From Sclerodactyla briareus (taxonomy: Eukaryota > Echinodermata > Holothuroidea > Dendrochirotida > Sclerodactylidae): a DNA stretch of 64,000 nt. The translations under genes and the position numbers were made by a program. Numbering within the stretch: the stretch's first letter is position 1; each line of letters begins with the position of its first letter. Below the pieces are notes generated by a model. That model was not told the DNA's origin, made no database searches, and saw only the letters and a program-made list of their open reading frames with translations. Of the stretch, positions 54,975-64,000 are shown piece after piece. The stretch is taken from NCBI GenBank assembly GCA_026419785.1, contig JAODTK010001899.1:62001-126000 (forward strand), read 5' to 3'.

Positions 54975-57695
54975 AGCACCCCCCGCGCGCGAAGGCGCGC
55001 GAAAATTTTCGGGTTTTCGATTAACCTAAATGTTCCCGACGACCACTGTCACCGTTTAGGGATTTGGTGTTGACCATGCCCCCCCCCCCCATCTAGAAGA
55101 TTTGTTATAATCTGCCGAACTTAGGTTTGGTTCAATAAATTGATGCGTGGCATTATAATCGGGTCTTCAATATGAATATGACGAAGAAAACACAGGCACG
55201 CGCGCGAAAAGCGCGCGGAAATTGGGTTTTTTCCTATATAGTGTTAGAAGAACTTTCACCACACATGTTTATTTATCAAGGATTTGAGGGGGAAGTGCCC
55301 CCCCCCCCCATCCTTGAAGGTCTGTTCGAATCCGTACAACTTGATTTCGTAAAAGTAGATTATGCGGGGCATATTGGATCATATGAAATATGATGTAGAT
55401 AAACCAACGACGGCGCTGCGAAAAATGTGCAGTTCTAATTTAACCTAAGTGTCAAAATCTATAACCACAACATTCTTATTTTTTCCACAAGGATTTGATT
55501 GGAGGAACGTGCCTCCCTCCCAGCACCCCATCTTTGAAGATTTTTTTCGAATCGGAGAAAGTTGATTTCCGGTACAAGAGGAATCATGCGTGGCAATAAT
55601 CGGATTTTTAAAATGAAACATTGATTAGGAAAAAACACCCAGGCCACGGCGCGCGGAGCGCGAAAATTTGTGGGTTTTTGGATTCACCGAAGTGTTGAAA
55701 ACTATCACCACAACATTTTTCATTTTGGATTTTGGTGAACCTGCCCCCCCCCCCCAAATCTTAACGCAGGGGGGGCTGTAGGGATTTTGGTGGGGGGAAA
55801 ATGTCATGTGTGCCCCTCCCCTTGAGATTTTTTTCAAAGAATAACTTGATATAGATGCAAATGGTGTTACCCCTTTACTGTATTGCACCTCTCATTGCAC
55901 GCCATAAAAGTGAGACTGTCTTAATTTCGGTATTTTTTAGAACGTTTCACAAATAATTCTAAATATGAAGTGCGGTCTGTAAATCCGTAATAATGCTTAA
56001 CGAATACATGGGGGCCGGACTTAAGTCCAAATATTACCCAAGAAAACGTGAATTAAAAAACCCGAGAGCTGGTAGATGGATCATCAATGTCAAATTTCAA
56101 AGCACACCCAATTTGTAAGCCTTTGTTTAATTTAGTTCAGAACAACTACAACCAAATCTTACCTACCCCTGTGTGACATATAGCCCCAGAAATAGTCAGT
56201 TTAGACTGCTTGAGGCGGGATCGCACTGCTGCTTGAATTTAGCCAATGATACTAGAATGGTCCACCTGGAAAATCTTTCTCCATGCCATTCAAAGACTAA
56301 GGACGACGTCGAGAGTCGACCATGGCATTTCTCAGGTAGGTTCTCAGTCTTTTAGCACAAGAAAACGGTCTCTCCGCGGGAGCGGAAGAGAAGGAAGGTC
56401 CAATAAATCCGTAGGAGGATGTGCAAGGCTATAGGGAACAACATATCTCGCATTCGTTCAGTTCGGATTGTTCAGTTATCTGCCTTATTGTTAGGGATTC
56501 TTCGCGGCGTTTGTAGTTTGTAGTGCTTTTGTTCTAGTCATGTTGATCAGTAGATTTGTCTCTGGGAAAGGTGTTTCTTTTGATCTGCGTTGGTAATGGT
56601 CAGTAGACGATCACACGCGTTCCTCAGGCCCTTTGTATCCCCAATGGTCTCCGCGGGTGATTGGGTACCCATCGCTGTCTGGAACCCACATTCAAAGTAT
56701 TGACGTTATCGGAAAACCGTTCTTCTTACGGTTGTTTGACCGGTCCGACAGGAGGTAGAATTGGTCAACTCCAATAGTAGTTCTCGCTTTCAGAGAATAC
56801 CATTGTGTGACCTCACCAAATTTGCTTGGTACGTCTTCTACGCGGCAAATACGATAGCGTTGAAGGAAGAAGAGCGATGTTAGATCAGTTCGAATTTTAA
56901 TTAGTCTTGTACACGTAAAAATAAGTTACTTAATTAGCCTTCGGGACCGCTTTCCACAAATGTGCTTTTCGGGACACTCGTAAGGGTTATCCCTCCAAAA
57001 CTTGGTTATGGTGGAGGGCGTTAAATGCCGCTAATGACGGTTTTAGTGACTGGAAACTTCAAGATTTCGATTAGATGGGAGTAGTTAGGTGTACAAAACT
57101 AGGATGGATGGTTTCAGAATGATGAAGACCAATATGATATCAGCTCGCGGTGAAAGAAGTGGAGTGTATGGGCCTTCATCCATACAAATCCTTCATTTAA
57201 ATTGTTATTTGGGAGATGATTTGGAGGGAAATTGTCCCTCCCCCCCTCGCCCTTATGGCCAGCCGCCACACTGCATCTACGGAAGATTGTTCAGAATCCG
57301 CGAACTGTGTTTTTGGTACATTAAATTGATGCGTGGCATAAAATGGGGTCAAATGAAAATTGACGAAGAAAACACCACAGGCGGCGCGGGAAGGTTTTGG
57401 GTTTTTCATTTTAACTTAATAACTAGGATTGATTGGGGGAACGTGGACCCCCATCTGCGAAGATTTGTTCGAACTGATTTTTGTGTACATAGACCATGCG
57501 TGGGATATCACCGGATTAAATGAAAACTGACGAAGAAGGTAGAAAAACACGGCCACGCGCGCGAAAAGCGCGAAAAAATTGGGTTTTCATTTACACAAGG
57601 GTTAAATACTATCATCCACAACATTTTAAATTTTTTCCACTAGGATTGATTGGGGGAACGTACCCCCCCCATCACGAAGATTTGTTCGATCGACA
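54975..57695 (+). repeat. Satellite-like repeats with GCGCGC palindrome, about 215-bp period
   Basis: Units contain, in order: a CGCGCGCGAA..GCGCGCG palindrome, 'AAAATTTTCGGGTTTT', 'ATTTAACCTAA.TGTTGAAAACTATCACCACAACATTTT', 'AGGATTTGATTGGGGGAACGT' then a C tract, 'ATC..GAAGATTTGTTCGAA' and 'ATGCGTGGCATAATCGG'. Palindromes start near 54985, 55200, 55412 (decayed) and 55645, about 215-230 bp apart, then again near 57376 and 57556. The middle (55900-57060) is not clearly repetitive. Open frames of up to 144 codons here follow the repeat and are not genes. Confidence 0.75.
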
Positions 57696-58588
57696 AACTT
57701 GATAGTAGAGTAGGTAACATACATAGACACCTCACCCACCCCCTACGAAACATAGTGCGTTAAAAATCGTTCAAACGGATTTTATTTCTCGGCCCAAACC
57801 AAAGGGGTGGGGGCAAATGCCGGCCCCTTGCCCCCCCCTTCCTGTGCGCCGCCCCCCCTTGAAGCTTGGACTTAAATGATTGAAATTACGGATATTAGGC
57901 CAGTCAGCTTAACATGTGCTGCTTCGTCATGAGGCATGTCGGCTATCATTTGGCGATTCGTTCTCTGCCCACTGTATCCGCACTTCATAGGCACAACACA
58001 AGGCGCACTAATCATCTTATCAACCTCAGTTTCCGCAGCGATATTGGGGAATATTAGGTTGCGCACCTGCAAAGGAGGGTATGGATTTATCTACAAGATG
58101 TCAACGACTGCTCTTCTAGTGCTGTTTTTCTAAGCAGGGATAATCACTCACATCTAGAGATTGACTCTTATATAACTACAACCCATGAAATATTCAGAGA
58201 CTCCGAATGACACTTTTTCCGTACATACTAAATGTTGATTGAACAAGTTGACAATTTCGCTGGTTTTTCATTCATCGGGATGTATCGTTCCAACTATCTG
58301 CAGCAGTTATAGTAATCAATCTAGCATATTCGAATAGGAGTACCGTTCGTGTCGCTTCTCCATTGTGTACCACATCAAGTCGGAACGGAAAATTGTGGTT
58401 TCATCTCGGATTTCCGTAATGGGGCAGGCAGCGTTTTTGTTCACACAGGTTTGGTCTGATCAACAATAACACAAGACCTATAGTAAATTATGCTCCAACT
58501 TGGTTGTGGGTTCTTGGTTCCAATAAGGGTACCGAGTGATGTGGTTCGATGGTCATTCAGGGTCATTGTCAGCCCGATCGAACGATAT
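57696..58588. other. Unassigned region
   Basis: C-rich runs near 57725-57745 and 57828-57858. Nothing else recognised. Confidence 0.4.
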
Positions 58589-58589
58589 C

Positions 58590-59055
58590 AATACTTGATT
58601 GGTTGATTGATTAATTGATTGATTGATTGAGTTCTCGAACTTTATTTGAGCCATAGAAGACAGAATACAATTACAATCAGGTAAGAATGGCCTCGAAGTG
58701 ATCCTAGTAAAGCTAAGGGAGCTTGTAAAATGATAGACCCCCTAGTATATGATGAAAACGAGAACCCATCGATGTGGAAAAAAATGAAAAGAGTTAAAAC
58801 CACTCCCCCCAACCACCCCTTCACCAGAACGAAGTGCACGTAGGACAGACACATAAGATTGCTGTATAAGATGGTCTTTCCTTTCTGCTTGAATACGTTA
58901 TAGTTGTTATATTTCTTTTGAGTAATATGCCAAGCTCCGATTACCTTTGTGATAAGTATGTTCAGGTTTGTTACTTCCAGTGGTGCGGCAACCAATTGGG
59001 GGAGGCGACGTTTTTCTAGCATGCGTAAAATCAAGGGAATGCTTTGCCGCAAGTA
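58590..59055 (-). mobile_element. Possible LINE 3' end with TCAA tail
   Basis: On the minus strand a 136-codon open stretch and 3' sequence lead to 'CTCAAATAAAGTTCGAGAAC' and then a TCAA-type tetranucleotide run (58591-58629). An AATAAA-like signal followed by a short tandem tail is typical of L2/CR1-like 3' ends. The protein reading has no motif I can assign, so this rests on the tail alone. Confidence 0.45.
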
Positions 59056-59059
59056 AATT

Positions 59060-60925
59060 CGGAGGGGAAAATCAATGAAACTATTTCAAATCAAACTGAC
59101 AACGTGCAATGAAAAAGTGGTGGATTGGAATTCTGGCAGGTAATTGGATTGGACTGAGTTTTTAGTGTGGTTGAAGTTTCTTATGAATTAATTGATATAT
59201 TTTATGATTTTATTGTCTATCTAGAAGTTTGTGCAGGGACCCTGGGGAGAACACGGCGTGCCAGTGACAGGGCCCCTGGTTATAAATTGAGCAAGATTTT
59301 TTGTTTTTTTCCTTTTTGTTTGGATGAGGTTGATAAATTATTCACACTAAAGGTCAGTATAAGTAATGAAATCGTGAGATGTCAGTAGTCTAAGATAAGG
59401 GATGATATAACCATTTATCTCTAGTAGGAAAACTATGAATGTGTTTTGTGAACAGAATAGCAACAGAGTTGTCAACAAGCGATTCGAAAACTTTAAACAT
59501 AAGTATAGCAGTAGGATAATCAACAAGATCTTCGAATCTATGAATACAGAAACTTTTTAAAGAAAAAAGAGATTGACGGTGACAAATAGTCAGTGAAGTT
59601 TGAATCGATAAAGATAAAATTTGTCCGAGAAAATGAACCCGAATCACAGAATGGGAAAAAGTATCAATAAAACTGTTGGAAGTGGGGGGTCGAAAGTAGT
59701 GGTGGGAAACATTTTGTGTGTGAAGAATTATTTATTGTCACATATTTTTTGCATGGGTGAAAGAAAGAACTTTGGATGTATTTCATTCAATAACAATATT
59801 GCTTTATAACCAGCTTGTACAAGATCTCTTTTTATTACACCACTCGATGAGAGGATGCAAATTGTTGTGTCATAGAAGCTGCTTGTATTATCTGCGATAT
59901 GACAGTGGAATTTTAAATTGGAGCTACAAGCGGCGAATCGTTGATGTAAATACAAAACGAAAGAGGACCAAGATGCTGATCGACAGCGATTCATCAACGT
60001 ACACTACATCAGTCAACAAACAAACGCACCATATGTCCACGGAGCCCGGAACGTAACAAAATCATCAAAGCTGGAATAAGGACGTCGGACCAACAGAATG
60101 AACCTATCAACGAAGAAGCAAATCAACACCACGAAAATAGAATAAACCCATCGAAAAAGAGAATCAACCCGTCAAAAATGGAATAAACCCATTGAAAAAA
60201 TCGGAACCATTGATTTCAATTGGACACCTGTATTCCGATTCTGGAAAATCGAGAATGTGTGTGCGAAATGTGACAGTACTATCGAATTTGAAAGAATGGT
60301 GTTATGAATTAGGGACCATGGTTTCCAAAACAGAAGTGGTGGTTGGGGAGCTTAATTAGGCGGATTGGAAATTTATATAATATATCGAACAGCAGACTGC
60401 AGATATAATAGGATTTAAATTTTAAATATTAATAAGGAGGAAGTCGAAAGTAACGAGATATCAGCGAATTGCTCACACCAGACGCGCTGAAAAGCAGCAC
60501 GATACCGGTCCAGTTGTTTGCACGGGCGGTTCTAGCCAGCACTGATGAGAAGGGGCTTCAGTGGGGGCCAAATTCTGGAATAGCTGGATGAGGTCATGAT
60601 AGATATTATTTTTCGTAGGGGGTGCGTAAGAATTCGTGTGAGGGGGCTGCGACTGATTATCTTAGCGGCACGCAATCTGCATCGGTATCCATCCCGTATC
60701 ATGAAATGAACACAAACTAAATGGCAATGTAATCCAAAAATCCTGGTGGGGAAGGTCGTGGAGTATCATGTGACTCACTGATCTGTTGGGTCTTGTTTGG
60801 AAAGGCTGATTCCGCTCCTCACTGGAATAGTTGATTCTTTCTTAAAGCTTGATTCTCAATTCTACCGATGGGTTGATTCCTTTTATCGCTGGGAATTATT
60901 CTTCAAAGGGCGGATTAGCCAACAC
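59060..60925. other. Unassigned region
   Basis: Short repeats of an 'AATAAACCCATCGAAAAAG' type occur near 60130-60200 (three diverged units). Open frames are 99 codons or less, without motif. Confidence 0.4.
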
Positions 60926-60929
60926 GAAG

Positions 60930-61120
60930 GGTGGTGGGGGGCAGGAGATCAGGGGGGCGCCAGTTTTTTACGGCCAATATGCGTGACATCCAAGCGTAGC
61001 GCCACCATAGTTGGCGCGTGAGGACGAGCAGAACAAAGTTTGAACAAAGGAGCCTCTTAAGATCCCCGGTGGAAAAGCCTTCCAGCTACGAAAGGGCATT
61101 CGATAATCGTCCTATTTATT
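60930..61120 (+). mobile_element. hAT-like miniature element (copy d)
   Basis: G-rich left part ('CAGGGGGGCGCCAG' near 60949), the family hairpin GCGCCACCATAGTTGGCGC at 60999-61017, and a decayed right part. Same orientation as the other copies. Confidence 0.55.
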
Positions 61121-61554
61121 ATATTCGAAAATACTAGTATACAATACTCTTATTCTACTATTTATTTTATTATTTTTCGGAGGGGGGGGGGTGGAGTAAA
61201 AAAAGGGAGAACAGATTATGTATCCAAGGCGGGAACCGGGAATAATTCGGATGAAGCAAATCAACTATGATTAACGATGTCGACCGTTGCACGATCAAGT
61301 GGTAAGTAGGCTCCTACGAGGAAACAGTATATTAATAGGCAGTGGGAAAGGACACCAGTGAGAATGAAAACACATGGCAAGTGAAAGTAAGAATCGCGGT
61401 TCGTATTGGGAATAAATCCTTATAGGACATACTTAATCGTAGATGCGAGATAATTAGAATATCAATCTAGTTAAGGCTGAACTAGCTTTTCGATTTCGAT
61501 AGGCTTGTCTGCCATATACGATACGGAAGCTATCTGAACATAGGTGACGGACCC
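61121..61554. other. Unassigned spacer with G tract
   Basis: A G run near 61182-61190. Nothing recognised. Confidence 0.4.
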
Positions 61555-61815
61555 CCAGGGTCAGGGGGGATCTAGAAATTTCGGTTAGAGGGGCCCAAAT
61601 ATTATGCCAAAGGAGGGTTCAGGAGAACCTTCGCACTACTCTAAGCCGAAAGAGCGCCACCACCGGGTGGCGCGCAGCGTACAACGTGAGCGCCGAACCC
61701 GCGCCCCCTCCATAATCAGAGACGAAACAGCCCACCAATGGCGTACAGAAAATTTGTGGCTTCACAAATCCTCCAAATGGCCGGAAACGGCACTTCCCGG
61801 GTGTCTGGGTACATG
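61555..61815 (+). mobile_element. hAT-like miniature element (copy e)
   Basis: Left end 'CAGGGTCAGGGGGGATCTAG' near 61557, hairpin GCGCCACCACCGGGTGGCGC at 61654-61673, 'AGAAAATTTGTGG' and 'AAATGGCCGGAAACGGCACTT' near 61775-61795. The longest open frame in the window (182 codons, 61604-62152) starts inside this copy and is an accident of the repeat. Confidence 0.6.
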
Positions 61816-62094
61816 TACCAGGATGTTCTGGGAAGGTGCTATGCTCGTAAGAAAATCTTGCTCTCTAGAGGCTGGACGTGGCTCAGAAGCAAAAAACAAT
61901 AAAATAAAAAAATCAAACACTTATCCTGGCAGCCTCATGACAAGTTCCCATCTAACTACCATCCATTCTCATGCATGCCCAAGGTCTGCTGGCATCAGTC
62001 ATTTGTCCATTCTCTCAAATAGAAAGAGTGTGCCTTGGGCATTGTGGCACCATACGTTTCATTTCTGGTGCACAAGAGGGCATCCCAGAAAAAA

Positions 62095-62385
62095 ACATTT
62101 GACGGGGGGGGGGGCACCAAACTATCATCTACGCGAGCGCCACATCGGTTAGCGCGAAGCGTAACTAACGGAAAATTGTGGGTTAACGAGCGCCCCAGAT
62201 GGCCGGAAATGACCTTTCCAGGGCGTTTTTAGGCTCCAAACACTCCATGTTCCAAGCTTCAAACAAAACACAAACGTCTCCAAGCATCCATAAAAAAATG
62301 ACAACAAAATCGAATCTCAAAAAAAATCCTCTCTATATTTTTTTAGGTGAGCGCGCCGAGTGCGCCCCCTGATCCGCGCCTGGTG
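62095..62385 (+). mobile_element. hAT-like miniature element (copy f), with right terminus
   Basis: G tract at 62103-62114, hairpin GCGCCACATCGGTTAGCGC at 62137-62155, 'GGAAAATTGTGGGTT', 'CAGATGGCCGGAAATGACC', then about 150 bp to the right terminus CCCCCTGATCCGCGCCTGG ending near 62383. This copy links the hairpin core to the terminal motif. Confidence 0.65.
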
Positions 62386-62389
62386 TTGT

Positions 62390-63734
62390 GTAGTGTGTTG
62401 TTTTTTTTTTTTTTTTACATTCGTCCATACGCGTACGATGGGCGCGGGTTCATTTATTATACAAGCTCTAGTCCGATGTGGGGGCGGTAGTCAGGTAAGT
62501 GTGTGGCTCTAGTAGTTTTCTCATGGCATATAACCGCTGACCAGAAGTAGCTTAGATCATTTGGCTAAGCTAAAAATGTATATGCTGCGGTTTCATCACG
62601 AAATTTCAAGCGGCGCGTGTACTACGTGGTAGGCCTCTACAGATATGCCGCATATTATGTCGACCATGCTTTGATAAAGAGATTATGATGTACAATAGAA
62701 CTCCGAGAGTATCAAGAGTGCGCATGTTTTTGCCTGGATGGGGTGGTGCGCAAATCCAACACCAAATCGTAGAGGGGGCAACTGCCCTCCATTTTTCCCC
62801 TTCCCCCTGTACCGCCACTGCTTCTTCTTTCCGATGGTTTATTCCAACTTGATGATTTTGTTACGTTTCGCGCTCCGTAATATGTCAGACTTGATCCCGA
62901 CTTCTTCGAACCCTCATTGAAATTCAAAGCTTTTGTGACAAACACAATTTCAACTCAAACAGCAATTTCACGCCAACACTGCCCGGAATACTGCTGTGAA
63001 GTGTCTTCCACCTGCAGAATCCGTTGACCCAGGACTCCAGGATCTCAGGCAACCTGAAATAACCTTTAACGTTAATTTTCACCAGCTCAGTATATATTAT
63101 GTGATGAGCCAAAGCGCCCAACCCTCCTCTTTTCCCCCGTGGATCGAAAACTACCCTGCCTGATGCGATTAGTTCTCCGTCGTCTCTGAGATCTTTAGTC
63201 TATATGATGCGCGATGCGAGTTCCCGAGCAACCATCTTTGCCGGATAGTGCCGTTTTCGAAAACATTGCCTGTTTTCGAACGAGTTGGGTGATCTTCTAC
63301 CATCCTATGCGGATTTATACCTAACTCCATAAACGGTGAAGGTGTTCTCAAATACTGTATTAGATCTGTCCAGAATTAAGGTGGGCCCCCAGGAAGCAAA
63401 TCTTTTGTTTCTTCAATCGAATAGAACGAGCGCTTTGTCGGTCAAATTCCCACCGTGTGCCCATATAGGCTAGGATTACCACTAGATGCGATCAGGATTA
63501 GCTGTGATAGTAAAAACAACATATTTCATCAGAACAATATACCTCAAAAACCGCTTGATGCACCAATTATTTTGCCTTTTATGTTGTTTTTCTGTTTGTT
63601 TTTTTCGATGAATAATATCTCTGTTGAACCCATATCTAGCTTCGCACACCGAATACAAGATATGCGGACGCCTTCGGGGGCCACTTCACTTGGAGTCCAT
63701 GTCGCATCGACCGCCCGCATCTACGGGTTCCATA
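62390..63734. other. Unassigned region
   Basis: A T run at 62400-62416. Nothing recognised on either strand. Confidence 0.4.
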
Positions 63735-63735
63735 G

Positions 63736-64000
63736 ATGCGCGATATGCGGAATGTAAAAATGCGTAGTTTTGCGAAGGAGAATTTTTTTTTTGGAGGATA
63801 TCAAATTGTATGGATGAAGTGATAGGGTCATAAATATCTAACTCATGACCCAATGACGTTGAAGAATTGCTTAATAGAAACGTATTCAATGCGCGATATG
63901 CGGAATGTAAAAACCGTAGTTTGCGAAAGGATTTTTTTTTTTTGGAAGGAATACAAACTGTCTGATGAAATGAGGGAGTCATAAATATCTACTCATGAAT
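63736..64000. repeat. Tandem repeat, 153-bp period, continuing past the window
   Basis: ATGCGCGATATGCGGAATGT starts at 63736 and 63889. Each unit continues with a T run, 'CAAA.TGT.TGATGAA', 'GAGTCATAAATATCTA' and 'ACTCATGA'. The second unit is cut by the window end, so more copies may follow. No gene. Confidence 0.8.

Noticed and set aside
57089..57523. 144-codon open frame
   Set aside because: Lies in the palindrome satellite. The reading ('NWVF', 'ARKARKN') recurs with the unit and changes frame between units.
61604..62152. 182-codon plus-strand open frame, the longest in the window
   Set aside because: It runs through two miniature-element copies and their hairpins. Composition follows the repeats and no domain is recognisable.
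1..64000. CRISPR arrays, prokaryotic operons, rRNA, intact tRNA genes
   Set aside because: None seen. The repeats are eukaryotic in type, and tRNA-like sequences are SINE or element heads rather than complete tRNAs.

Overview
This 64-kb window looks like intergenic or accessory DNA from a metazoan nuclear genome. It has no operon-like gene packing, no ribosomal RNA, no CRISPR array and no long uninterrupted reading frame. The longest open frame is 182 codons and lies across repeat copies. Almost everything recognisable is a repeat or a decayed mobile element: four kinds of non-LTR retrotransposon remnant, a Penelope-like element with its own long terminal repeats, tRNA-derived SINEs, hAT-like miniature DNA elements, TA microsatellites, minisatellites and dispersed TGACCT-rich repeats. 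This mixture, together with a peptide-receptor-like GPCR remnant, suggests a marine invertebrate, perhaps a deuterostome such as an echinoderm. That is an inference from the style of the repeats, not a proven identification.

Layout. 1-6.5 kb: nothing recognised apart from G tracts. 6.5-8.3 kb: a dispersed repeat split by a SINE with a clean 9-bp target duplication, then a 270-bp tandem family. 8.8-11.8 kb: a LINE tail on the plus strand next to an RTE-type composite on the minus strand. 11.8-14.4 kb: hAT-like miniature elements. 18.3-20.5 kb: a SINE and a LINE with endonuclease and reverse transcriptase remnants, both on the minus strand. 20.5-22.8 kb: a second 270-bp tandem array, a second copy of the 6.5-kb repeat and an L2/CR1-type LINE tail. 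27.55-28.6 kb: the only probable host gene, a frameshifted class A GPCR on the minus strand. 31.6-34.4 kb: a second copy of the RTE composite, inverted relative to the first. 35.6-37.1 kb: a poly-A-tailed SINE and another LINE tail. 40.2-49.1 kb: a tandemly duplicated segment of about 2 kb whose second copy is split, inside its TA microsatellite, by a 4.9-kb Penelope-like retroelement. 55-57.7 kb: a GC-palindrome satellite-like array. 58.6-62.4 kb: a possible LINE tail and more miniature elements. The window ends inside a tandem repeat.

Nearly every recognisable coding segment is broken by single-base insertions or deletions, and paralogous repeat copies also differ by many small indels. Some of the apparent decay may therefore be sequencing or assembly error rather than mutation, and the GPCR in particular should not be called dead on this sequence alone.
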